DNA from: Candidatus Peregrinibacteria bacterium
GTDB taxonomy: Bacteria > Patescibacteriota > Gracilibacteria > UM-FILTER-43-11
Assembly (NCBI GenBank): GCA_030618315.1
Contig: JAUXDO010000034.1
Location: forward strand, 1 to 10,995
Direction of reading: 5' to 3'
DNA: 10,995 nt
Every line of letters starts with the position of its first letter. The stretch's first letter is position 1. The notes beneath the pieces are model-generated. The model was not told the DNA's origin. It ran no database searches and saw nothing but the letters and a program-made list of their open reading frames with translations. Below, in pieces: positions 1-6,279 of the stretch. A program made the translations under genes and the position numbers.

Positions 1-11
1 GCTCTGCTTAG

Positions 12-95
12 TCGGAATGACCGCTACAAACCTTTGGGGATGGCGAATTTTCGTAGCAAATTCGCCATCCCCACCCATTGCAATCGTCATTCCGA
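12..95. repeat. Nested inverted repeat (palindromic intergenic element)
   Basis: Outer arms at 12-21 and 86-95 are perfect 10-bp reverse complements (tcggaatgac / gtcattccga). Nested inside, 35-50 and 58-73 form a perfect 16-bp stem with a 7-base loop (tcgtagc). The right side continues with a short hairpin (tccg...cgga, about 100-115) and the phrase gaggaatccc. It has no T-run after the stem and no ORF, so it looks like a dispersed repeat, or one repeat inserted into another, rather than a terminator. It may extend left beyond the window. Confidence 0.75.
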
Positions 96-183
96 GCGAT
101 CCGCCTCAGACGGAGAGTCGAGGAATCCCTTTTTTAATTTTGTAATAGCAAATCTTGTAATCTTGTAATAAAATCTTCATATT

Positions 184-1416
184 ATGAAGATTTGTTTAAA
201 AATGACCGGCTGTAGAAACAATCGCTATGAACTCGATCAGATTTTGAATTGGACGATTAGCAATGGTGTTTCTGTAGTGAAAGAGGAAGAAGCTGACTAT
301 TGCATAATCAATACCTGTACTGTTACACATGTCGCGGATAGGAAATCGAGGCAACTTATACGCAAAACCAAAAAGTTAAGTCCAAAAGCTAAAAACATAG
401 TATTTGGATGCGGGGCGAGGATGCAGAAGGAGGATTTTAAGAAAATCATGGAAATCGATGAATTATTGCCGGATATGCCGGCGGTGATTGGATATTTGGA
501 GGAAGAATTGAATAAACCCCGAAGGCGCAGAAGCGCTTCCGCGCCTTCGGGTGGCCCCGAACTTATTCAATCCCGCTCTCGTGCGCTTACGCAAGTGCAG
601 GACGGCTGTGATAACTATTGCACCTATTGCATAATTGCAGCTGCCAGAGGGGCTTCAAAAAACCGTAAATTGGGTGAAATATTGGATGAAATCAATGAAC
701 ATCACAAAAATGGCTATAATGAAGTGGTTTTGACCGGAATAAATGTTGGTGCGTATGACTGTAAATCGACCAAAAATCCATCTGAAAGCAGGTTTGCAGA
801 GCTTTTAGAGACAATAATCGATAAAACAAAGATGCCTTTAGTGCGAATTAGCTCACTTGGACCTGAATATTTCAGCGAAAAACTGTATAAAATACTAAAA
901 AATCCACGAATCTGCCGTCATATTCACCTATCTATTCAATCCGGATCGACGTCGGTTTTGGATAGGATGAAAAGAAATTACACCGCAAGAGACGTAGAAA
1001 AAATTATAAAAAATCTGAAAAAAAATATCCCCGGAATAGCTATTACAACTGATATTATTGTGGGTTTTCCTGAGGAAACAGATAAGGAATTTAAGGAAAC
1101 TATGGATTTTGTTGAGCAAAACCCGCTAGCGAAAGCCCATATCTTCCCATATTCGATTCGCAAAAATACATTAGCAGCTAAAATGGAGCAGATTGCAGAT
1201 GATATAAAGAAAAACCGGGCAAAAAAACTGCAGAAATTAGCTGATAAACAGAGAAATGAGTTTATTGATGCCCAAATCGGAACAAAAGTGCAGGTACTAT
1301 GGGAAAGTAAAAATGAGGGTCTAACGGACAATTATATTAGGGTAAAATCGGATAAAAGGCATGAAGTTAAGTCTATCAGTACTGAAAAACTGACAAAAAA
1401 GATGATTATTTTTTAA
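184..1416 (+). CDS. mtaB: tRNA (N6-threonylcarbamoyladenosine(37)-C2)-methylthiotransferase, MtaB type
   Basis: Radical-SAM enzyme that should convert t6A37 to ms2t6A37 in ANN-decoding tRNAs. The N-terminal UPF0004 domain carries its three cluster cysteines at C10, C45 and C76. The radical-SAM CxxxCxxC motif is C142, C146, C149 within DGCDNYCTYC. The stretches HIHLSIQSGS (about 247-256) and TDIIVGFPEET (about 289-299), and FPYSIRKNTLAAKM near 321-334, match MtaB better than MiaB, as far as I can judge by eye. A TRAM-like tail covers about 367-410. The 410-residue length is slightly short for the family. Residues 111-124, just before the radical-SAM core, are Arg/Ser-rich and are encoded by an in-frame palindromic repeat (518-551). 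The ATG at 184 has no Shine-Dalgarno sequence. It stands alone on its strand; TsaD, which makes its substrate, is encoded in this window. MiaB is the less likely alternative. Confidence 0.92.
   Translation: MKICLKMTGCRNNRYELDQILNWTISNGVSVVKEEEADYCIINTCTVTHVADRKSRQLIRKTKKLSPKAKNIVFGCGARMQKEDFKKIMEIDELLPDMPAVIGYLEEELNKPRRRRSASAPSGGPELIQSRSRALTQVQDGCDNYCTYCIIAAARGASKNRKLGEILDEINEHHKNGYNEVVLTGINVGAYDCKSTKNPSESRFAELLETIIDKTKMPLVRISSLGPEYFSEKLYKILKNPRICRHIHLSIQSGSTSVLDRMKRNYTARDVEKIIKNLKKNIPGIAITTDIIVGFPEETDKEFKETMDFVEQNPLAKAHIFPYSIRKNTLAAKMEQIADDIKKNRAKKLQKLADKQRNEFIDAQIGTKVQVLWESKNEGLTDNYIRVKSDKRHEVKSISTEKLTKKMIIF
518..551. repeat. Palindromic element copy 1, in-frame inside mtaB
   Basis: The 34 bp form a palindrome with a single mismatched pair (a529/c540): outer arms 518-528 and 541-551 are perfect, and the core gaagcgcttc (530-539) is itself palindromic. 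The flank aataaaccc (511-519) is the reverse complement of the GGGTTTAT tail seen on the other two copies. It is read through as mtaB codons 112-123 without a stop. Confidence 0.85.
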
Positions 1417-1499
1417 CGTAGTGACGTAAATGACGTCGTGACTATAAAATAGGTGTTATTTCGTCGTTTCGTCATAACGTCATTTCGTTATGTTTTTTT
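1417..1499 (+). terminator. tgacg-rich inverted repeat ending in a possible intrinsic terminator
   Basis: Directly after the mtaB stop, the pattern aacg-N3-tgacgt-N2/3-tgacg occurs near 1415-1436 and again, inverted, near 1469-1489. The right end forms a 6-bp stem (ataacg 1474-1479, cgttat 1486-1491) with a 6-base loop, followed by g and seven T (1493-1499). The stem is weak and AT-rich, so termination is plausible but unproven. Confidence 0.5.
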
Positions 1500-1511
1500 G
1501 CCTTGATTCCC

Positions 1512-1540
1512 TTGACAATTATAATTTTTAAGTGTATAAT
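1512..1540 (+). promoter_or_regulatory. Perfect sigma-70 consensus promoter for the 1576 gene
   Basis: TTGACA at 1512-1517, a 17-base spacer, and TATAAT at 1535-1540: both hexamers and the spacing match consensus exactly. Transcription should begin near 1547, giving a 5' leader of about 28 bases before the ATG at 1576. This suggests strong constitutive expression unless a repressor acts here. Confidence 0.85.
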
Positions 1541-1575
1541 AAACTTGTAAATTAATTGAATAACTCTAATCACAC

Positions 1576-1911
1576 ATGAACGCTAATGCTGCACGTAAAA
1601 TTGAACCATCCGAAGATCAAATGACAAATCCTTTTTCAGGAGAATCTTTTAAAGTTATAGATGGAGGAACACCTGCTCAGTCAACTAAAGAATTTAAACC
1701 TAAAAACCCTCTTCTTGAAAAAAGAGAGAAGAATGAAGCCGCTGTATCGAAATTACGAACTCTTGTTGCTGATGCACTATCTCAACATAATCAAACAACC
1801 TGGTCTGACATAGATGACTTGAGCATAGACCCATCACAGCCTTTGGATGTTAATTTGATGAGTGGTGCACAAATTGATGAGCTTTTTCAGGAGATTGAAG
1901 TAAATTCTTAA
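1576..1911 (+). CDS. Hypothetical protein, 111 aa, soluble
   Basis: I do not recognise the family. The protein is hydrophilic, with no signal peptide or membrane segment. Residues 1-45 look disordered (Asn, Pro, Ser, Lys-rich), followed by a charged helix-like stretch with KREKNEAAVSKLRTLVADAL near 49-68 and an acidic C-terminus ending in QIDELFQEIEVNS. The start at 1576 is chosen because it lies 28 bases after the expected transcription start of a perfect promoter; an internal ATG at 1621 is possible. There is no Shine-Dalgarno sequence. The next gene follows after 21 bases and is probably cotranscribed. The promoter strength implies an abundant product, perhaps a small structural or regulatory protein, which is inference only. 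Confidence 0.7.
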   Translation: MNANAARKIEPSEDQMTNPFSGESFKVIDGGTPAQSTKEFKPKNPLLEKREKNEAAVSKLRTLVADALSQHNQTTWSDIDDLSIDPSQPLDVNLMSGAQIDELFQEIEVNS

Positions 1912-1932
1912 TTAAACTAATAAAAAAATATT

Positions 1933-2292
1933 ATGACTGAAAAAAATCTATTTGAACAGGAGGATATATTCGGACATCAGCAAGAAGCTGATTATCCCGG
2001 GGCATTTTTTAATCAGCCTCCTGAATTCAGACCGGATGAATTAGCAAAATTTGAAGGTGATATGCCTTTAACACAAACAAGTGATCCCAGTGCGGTTTTT
2101 ATGCAAGGGAAACAGGAAAAAGGATATTATCTAATACCACCGACTGATGAGGAGATCGACAGCCTCGTAGAGAACATCGGACCTACAGAATCTGCAAAAA
2201 AAGCAGTATCCGAAAAAATAATTGCAAGCAGACGTTCACGCCTTGGTGCAACACTTGATAATATTGATAATGGTGCTGTTATTTCAGCTTAG
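1933..2292 (+). CDS. Hypothetical protein, 119 aa, acidic and soluble
   Basis: Unrecognised family. It is acidic in its first 40 residues (many Asp, Glu, Phe, Pro), has no hydrophobic segment, and carries a more basic helix-prone stretch at about 86-105 (ESAKKAVSEKIIASRRSRLG). It follows the 1576 gene by 21 bases with an A-rich spacer and no Shine-Dalgarno, so it is likely the second gene of a two-gene operon. The pair has no obvious sequence similarity to each other, and neither shows a DNA-binding or toxin motif that I can name. Its TAG stop ends at 2292, one base before the stop of the converging NifU-like gene, so no terminator separates them. Confidence 0.68.
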   Translation: MTEKNLFEQEDIFGHQQEADYPGAFFNQPPEFRPDELAKFEGDMPLTQTSDPSAVFMQGKQEKGYYLIPPTDEEIDSLVENIGPTESAKKAVSEKIIASRRSRLGATLDNIDNGAVISA

Positions 2293-2293
2293 A

Positions 2294-2569
2294 TTATAAT
2301 ATCTTCACCCTTATTCTCGGATCGATTTTTTCCTGCAGGGTATGTTCAACAAACATAAGAGTTCCTGTTCCTGCCATTGGGCAACCCACACAGGCACCCT
2401 GGTATTTTATGTAAACGATTAATCCGTCGATATCTTCGATTTCAAGTCCCCCATTATGCATCGCCATGGCTGAGTAAACCTCTTCTTCCAGTGCATTATT
2501 AACAAGCTCGACTTGTTTCTCGAGTGATAGTTTTTCGAAATCTGGTTTTTTTACTTTTTTCTTCGGCAT
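2294..2569 (-). CDS. NifU-like (Nfu-type) C-terminal domain iron-sulfur protein
   Basis: Single-domain Nfu-type protein expected to carry or transfer an Fe-S cluster to target enzymes in the cytoplasm. Its 91 residues begin with a Lys-rich leader (2-8). The HNGGLEIEDIDG stretch (38-49) corresponds to the family's GGD-V...dG region. GACVGCPMAGTGT (58-70) holds the conserved CxxC pair, C60 and C63. The usual small polar residues after the motif are changed to Met-Ala-Gly, a mild deviation. It lacks the IscU-like and ferredoxin-like domains of full NifU and the A-type domain of NfuA. It may serve enzymes such as MtaB, which needs two clusters; that link is inference. It is the last gene of the leftward block, 127 bp beyond prsW and separated from it by repeats. 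Confidence 0.88.
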   Translation of the reverse strand: MPKKKVKKPDFEKLSLEKQVELVNNALEEEVYSAMAMHNGGLEIEDIDGLIVYIKYQGACVGCPMAGTGTLMFVEHTLQEKIDPRIRVKIL

Positions 2570-2592
2570 ATTTTTTACGTTGTACGTTTTAC

Positions 2593-2673
2593 GTTGTAGG
2601 TTGTAAGTTTTATGATTTAGGAAAGATTGAAGATTGAAGATTGAAGATTAACTTAAATCTTACAACCTACAAC
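2593..2673. repeat. Inverted repeat with heptamer tandem array in its loop
   Basis: The arms 2593-2607 (gttgtaggttgtaag) and 2659-2673 are perfect 15-bp reverse complements, enclosing about 51 bases. Inside are three copies of the heptamer agattga (2624-2644) plus a partial fourth. It lies between prsW and the NifU-like gene, both leftward. No T-run follows on either strand, so a terminator role is doubtful. Confidence 0.7.
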
Positions 2674-2678
2674 ATTCA
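2652..2678. repeat. Direct repeat flanking prsW, downstream copy
   Basis: cttaaatcttacaac (2652-2666) recurs exactly at 3669-3683, and acaacattca (2669-2678) recurs at 3693-3702. The two copies bracket prsW in the same orientation. Confidence 0.65.
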
Positions 2679-2696
2679 ACTTATTAATGATAAATG

Positions 2697-3611
2697 TTAA
2701 ATATCATCTTCTTCTTTGGCTAATTCTAGAAACTCCTTCCGAGAAATCGGTTTATCACCAATAAGACCAAGATCGATATTGAGCTCCTTCTTTTTGAGTA
2801 GATGATTCAAATACCAGAAGCCTCCGAAGAAGTACATAAGCATTACAGGAACGTGTACCGGTAAGCCAAAAATTACATAATTCATTGAAAGTACAAAGTC
2901 ATAGATCGCGTGTAGGCCTAATGCTGAAACAAGACCTATTAATAGCATTTCGTCGTGATATATTCTTTCTCTTTTTAGATGCAATAACCGCGAAAAAAAG
3001 TTAGTTATCGGATGCCTCTTCTTTTTTGTATACTCAATTTTAAGTACAGGGGACGCGAAGAAGGCCATGCCGAAGTAGTAGCCGAGAACTCCTGAACATA
3101 GAATGTGTACCATGGTAACGATAGTAACGCGAAAAATTGCAAAAACCACGAAAGTACTTGTACTTAATTGTCCCCATTGATTAAAGAAGTAAACAATATT
3201 TTCAAAAAAAGCAAAACCGAGTGCAGTAATAATCGCCATCTCAATAACATCATCGATTGATTTAAAAAATCGATGACCAATTGTTTTAAGCATTGAGAAT
3301 TTTAAGAATTCTTCCATAACACCTACTCCGATAAAACTTAAAAAGAGTGCAAGAATCGGCTTACTGCTAAAAATCATCTGTATATTTTCCCTGAAATTAA
3401 CGGGATTTACCTTAAAAAAGATAAGATTGATGGTCTCATCCCAATACCCCTGATAAATCAGTATCAATTTTGCGGCGATCATACCTCCGGCAAAAGTAAA
3501 AACAACCAGCCATTTATTCAGATTTCTTCTCCATAAAAATAGATACAGCCAGATGCCAAACGGAACGATTGTAATAATGAAAACTATGAGGTATTTTAAT
3601 TCAAATGACAT
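2697..3611 (-). CDS. PrsW-family intramembrane protease
   Basis: Polytopic membrane protein of 304 residues with roughly eight hydrophobic segments (for example about 6-27, 32-53, 85-107, 123-143, 154-176, 222-241, 246-267). All the motifs I associate with PrsW are present: EExxK at E100, E101, K104; GFAFFEN with E137; RVTIVTMVH with R161 and H169, followed by GYYFG; and HAIYD with H234 and D238. In Bacillus subtilis, PrsW makes the first cut in the anti-sigma factor RsiW. No anti-sigma or ECF sigma gene lies nearby, so the substrate here is unknown. The C-terminal tail (about 273-304) is charged and cytoplasmic. Spacing of 105 bp from nadB and repeat-rich flanks on both sides suggest a separate transcription unit. 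No Shine-Dalgarno precedes the ATG. Confidence 0.87.
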   Translation of the reverse strand: MSFELKYLIVFIITIVPFGIWLYLFLWRRNLNKWLVVFTFAGGMIAAKLILIYQGYWDETINLIFFKVNPVNFRENIQMIFSSKPILALFLSFIGVGVMEEFLKFSMLKTIGHRFFKSIDDVIEMAIITALGFAFFENIVYFFNQWGQLSTSTFVVFAIFRVTIVTMVHILCSGVLGYYFGMAFFASPVLKIEYTKKKRHPITNFFSRLLHLKRERIYHDEMLLIGLVSALGLHAIYDFVLSMNYVIFGLPVHVPVMLMYFFGGFWYLNHLLKKKELNIDLGLIGDKPISRKEFLELAKEEDDI

Positions 3612-3618
3612 TCTTTAC

Positions 3619-3651
3619 TTAAGTTTTAAGTTTTAAGTTTTAAGTTTTAAG
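3619..3651. repeat. Heptamer tandem repeat (ttttaag)
   Basis: Four full copies of ttttaag at 3624-3651, preceded by a partial copy ttaag at 3619-3623. The array sits 8 to 40 bp upstream of the prsW start, so it would form part of that gene's leader or promoter and could alter expression if copy number changes. Confidence 0.8.
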
Positions 3652-3668
3652 TCTTGGTTTATATAGAT

Positions 3669-3702
3669 CTTAAATCTTACAACTTTCAACTTACAACATT
3701 CA
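3669..3702. repeat. Direct repeat flanking prsW, upstream copy
   Basis: This matches 2652-2678 in the same orientation: a 15-bp exact match, then a 10-bp exact match shifted by a few bases. It lies between prsW and nadB. Confidence 0.65.
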
Positions 3703-3716
3703 TTCAATATTTATAT

Positions 3717-5171
3717 TCAAGTCAATTCTTCCGATATATAATGTGTGCCCAGACTATGCGGACGTTTTAAACATGCTTCAATTATTTTATAGCATACTAA
3801 TTGGCGATGTTGAATACGATAATCGCGTGCTGGAATCTCAATAATCATTTTTTTGGCTTTTTCCAGACCACCAGATGTTCTTACAATTCCAGCGTGCTTC
3901 CACATTATTTTTCCTAGCCTTTGGCTATATGCTTTTATCTGACCAATATCCTCGATTGCTACTACGGGGATTTTGATATCTTTAACCTCAACATCTTTAT
4001 CTTTATCCATTGGAACACTACGCTCGATTACTTCTGCAATTGCCAGAGAAAAAACGACCGCCTCAAGTAAAGAATTTGATGCCAGACGATTGGCTCCATG
4101 AACACCCGTGCAAGCCACTTCGCCCAAAGCAAAAAGTCCCGGCATTTTTGTTGCCCCTTTTAAATCAACCGGAATTCCGCCACATGCATAATGTGCTACT
4201 GGTGTAACCGGTATCCGATCATTAATTAAATCAAAACCATATTCTTTTGTACGCTTGTAGATATTTGGGAATGTATTTTTAATTAGCCTTGCATCAATGT
4301 GTCGCATATCAAGATAAACAGGCCCATTCATCAATTCAAAAAATACTGTTCTGGATACCAAATCTCTTGGAGCCAGTTCTCCTCTTTTATCAAATTTCTG
4401 AATAAACTGAATACCATCCTGATTAATAATCCTTGCACCAAAACCTCGCAGAACTTCAGATAACAAAAAGTATCTTCCATTATCTTCCTTGTCCAAAGCT
4501 GTTGGATGGAATTGAATAAATTCGATATCTTTTAAATCCAGACCTGCATTAACAGCCAGCGCCATTCCGTCTCCACCGGATCCGATAGTATTTGTTGTAC
4601 GACCGAATAACTGACCACATCCTCCAGTTGCAAGGATTGTTTGCTTGGCAAAAATTGGCTCAAGCTCCGTTTTTTCACCTATTCTAATAAAAGCTCCACG
4701 ACATTCATCGCCGGATTCGATTAATTCGACCGCCTCAGTATTTTCTTTGATTGTGATGTTTTTATTTTTCTGGACGACTTTAATTAATTGATTGAGAATA
4801 TCCTGTCCGGTAAAATCACTCGTTCGCCATACTCTTGGAATTGAGTGACAGCCCTCAAGAACAGGTTCATCCTGAAACTTTACACCGATTGATTCAAGTA
4901 AGCGGATTGCCTTTGGCCCATTTTCCACCAAATATTTAACTGCGGATTCTTTGTTATGACCCGCTCCGGTCTCTATTGTATCTTTTGTGTGAGACTCAAA
5001 ACTATCTTCTTTTGCCAAAACCGCCGCAATCCCACCCTGTGCCCAGTATGTGTTAGCGGATTTGAGTTCGCCTTTTGTAATAACTGTAACTTCACCAAAT
5101 TCGCTTAATAAGTGGGCTACTGTAAGCCCTGCGATTCCTGAACCGATGACTAAGTATTCTGTTTTTATCAT
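3717..5171 (-). CDS. nadB: L-aspartate oxidase
   Basis: FAD flavoprotein oxidising L-aspartate to iminoaspartate, the first step of de novo NAD synthesis. The N-terminal dinucleotide-binding motif is GSGIAG (10-15). The family's succinate-dehydrogenase-like active site is visible: LEGCHS (105-110) with E106, ELAPRDLVSR (265-274) with R269, HYACGGI (327-333) with H327, and HGANRLASNSLLE (358-370) with R362. The spacing of these residues fits the E. coli catalytic set. At 484 residues it is shorter than the E. coli protein; the C-terminal SRGxHY motif is degraded (PHSLGTHY, 471-478) and the chain ends soon after. It starts 25 bp after the tsaD stop and is probably cotranscribed with it. nadA and nadC are not in the window. 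It ends in TGA. The HGANRLASNSLLE signature argues against SdhA or FrdA. Confidence 0.93.
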   Translation of the reverse strand: MIKTEYLVIGSGIAGLTVAHLLSEFGEVTVITKGELKSANTYWAQGGIAAVLAKEDSFESHTKDTIETGAGHNKESAVKYLVENGPKAIRLLESIGVKFQDEPVLEGCHSIPRVWRTSDFTGQDILNQLIKVVQKNKNITIKENTEAVELIESGDECRGAFIRIGEKTELEPIFAKQTILATGGCGQLFGRTTNTIGSGGDGMALAVNAGLDLKDIEFIQFHPTALDKEDNGRYFLLSEVLRGFGARIINQDGIQFIQKFDKRGELAPRDLVSRTVFFELMNGPVYLDMRHIDARLIKNTFPNIYKRTKEYGFDLINDRIPVTPVAHYACGGIPVDLKGATKMPGLFALGEVACTGVHGANRLASNSLLEAVVFSLAIAEVIERSVPMDKDKDVEVKDIKIPVVAIEDIGQIKAYSQRLGKIMWKHAGIVRTSGGLEKAKKMIIEIPARDYRIQHRQLVCYKIIEACLKRPHSLGTHYISEELT

Positions 5172-5196
5172 TAAAGACAGTATAGAGCAATCATAT

Positions 5197-6237
5197 TTAT
5201 AATGGAAGTTGAGAACTCACCTCCACACTTTTTTCGTTTATCTTTTTTTTCGGTAAAAAATATGCTGCACTTGCAATCATAGCCGCGTTATCGGTGCAAT
5301 AAACCATTTTCTCCGGCCAGAACAATTGGACGTTATCGGACAGTCGTTCGCGGACGGTTTTTCGGAGTAATTGATTTGCAGATACGCCACCAGCGAGATG
5401 AACGGATTTTACTTTGAATTCATCGGCGGCCATTACGAGTTTGTCGGCGAGAACGTCGATGACAGCGGATTGGAAGGAGGCAGAAATATCGTTGATAACA
5501 CCATCCCGAAGGCGGGATTCATGAATCCCGCCTTCGGTGGGTTTATTTTCGGATATTTTATCAACCTCTCTCTTCACTGCAGACTTCAATCCAGAGAATG
5601 AAAAATTGTATTTGTTGTCTTTATCCAGCATTGGGCGTGGGAAATCAAAAGCAATCGGGTCGCCGTCTTCTGCTCGCTCAGATATTATGGGACCACCGGG
5701 AAAACCGAGACCAAGAAGTCTTGCGATTTTATCAAATGCCTCACCTGCCGCGTCGTCGAGAGTTTCGCCGATTACTTCAAAATCATGATGGCCTTTCATT
5801 AACACGAGTTCGTTGTGACCGCCGGAAATTGTTAAAATGAGTATTGGAAATTTGAAATTTGAAATTTGACGTTCCAAAAAGTTTGCGTATATGTGACCAG
5901 CTACATGGTGAATTGGAATAAGTGGTATTTTGTGAATATAAGCAAGTGTTTGAGCAGTATTTACGCCAACTAGAAGCGAAGCGATGAGGCCAGGTGCATG
6001 AGTAACTGCAATTGCATCGATATCAGACCAATTGAGTTTTGCATCCGATAATGCCTTATCGACAACCGGAGATATTTGGCGAATATGTTCACGGGCCGCG
6101 ACTTCAGGGACTACCCCACCAGTCTGGGCATGCATATCAACAGATGAAGCTATAACATTACTGAGAACTTTCGTTCCGTTTTCTACTACCGATGCGGCAG
6201 TTTCGTCACATGATGTTTCGATTCCAAGTATTTTCAT
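5197..6237 (-). CDS. tsaD: tRNA N6-adenosine threonylcarbamoyltransferase TsaD
   Basis: Transfers the threonylcarbamoyl group from threonylcarbamoyl-AMP to A37 of ANN-decoding tRNAs, working with TsaB and TsaE in bacteria. The 346-residue ASKHA-fold protein begins MKILGIETSCDET, has metal ligands in HHVAGH (H111, H115), the nucleotide loop LTISGGHNEL (135-144), the GEAFDKIARLLGL stretch (165-177), FSFSGLK (212-218), LAGGVSAN (281-288) and the ligand D316 in CTDNAAM. Residues about 231-245 form an extra loop between SGLK and the following helix; it is encoded by a palindromic repeat at 5506-5541 and makes this stretch about 14 residues longer than in E. coli, by memory. A second variable loop (about 125-131) is encoded by a heptamer repeat. 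A promoter 10 bp upstream suggests a near-leaderless mRNA. nadB follows at 25 bp. Confidence 0.96.
   Translation of the reverse strand: MKILGIETSCDETAASVVENGTKVLSNVIASSVDMHAQTGGVVPEVAAREHIRQISPVVDKALSDAKLNWSDIDAIAVTHAPGLIASLLVGVNTAQTLAYIHKIPLIPIHHVAGHIYANFLERQISNFKFPILILTISGGHNELVLMKGHHDFEVIGETLDDAAGEAFDKIARLLGLGFPGGPIISERAEDGDPIAFDFPRPMLDKDNKYNFSFSGLKSAVKREVDKISENKPTEGGIHESRLRDGVINDISASFQSAVIDVLADKLVMAADEFKVKSVHLAGGVSANQLLRKTVRERLSDNVQLFWPEKMVYCTDNAAMIASAAYFLPKKKINEKSVEVSSQLPL
5506..5541. repeat. Palindromic element copy 2, in-frame inside tsaD
   Basis: 5506-5537 is a perfect 32-bp palindrome: shell ccgaaggcg / cgccttcgg and self-complementary core around ttcatgaa. The tail tgggtttat (5538-5546) matches copy 3 and, inverted, copy 1. 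Read on the minus strand, it contributes codons for about residues 231-245 of TsaD with no stop or frameshift. Confidence 0.9.
5847..5867. repeat. Heptamer tandem repeat (gaaattt x3) inside tsaD
   Basis: Three exact copies of gaaattt at 5847-5853, 5854-5860 and 5861-5867, followed by g. The 21 bases equal seven codons, so the array keeps frame and encodes the SNFKF region of TsaD, a variable loop ahead of the nucleotide-binding strand. Confidence 0.75.
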
Positions 6238-6246
6238 TGTATGACG

Positions 6247-6274
6247 ATTGTATTACAAGATTACAAAATTTCAA
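6247..6274 (-). promoter_or_regulatory. Probable promoter of tsaD-nadB
   Basis: On the minus strand: TTGAAA (complement of 6269-6274), a 16-base spacer, and TACAAT (complement of 6247-6252). Transcription should begin near 6240, only a few bases before the tsaD ATG (6237-6235), implying an almost leaderless mRNA. The spacer holds the 16-mer that also occurs upstream of mtaB at 155-170. Confidence 0.5.
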
Positions 6275-6279
6275 AACTT

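Noticed and set aside
978..1331. Open frame of 117 codons on the minus strand inside mtaB
   Set aside because: Fully antisense to a well-conserved radical-SAM gene; Phe/Ser-rich composition is typical of a shadow frame.
1576..2292. Toxin-antitoxin pair
   Set aside because: Two small cotranscribed genes fit in size, but neither has a DNA-binding, nuclease or known toxin motif that I can see.
3717..3719. TGA recoding (as in Gracilibacteria or SR1)
   Set aside because: nadB ends in TGA close to the family's expected C-terminus and no internal in-frame TGA is needed elsewhere. A stop follows after one more codon, so this case cannot prove it, but nothing requires recoding.
5371..5840. Several plus-strand open frames inside tsaD
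   Set aside because: All are antisense to strongly conserved TsaD motifs and show no recognisable protein features.
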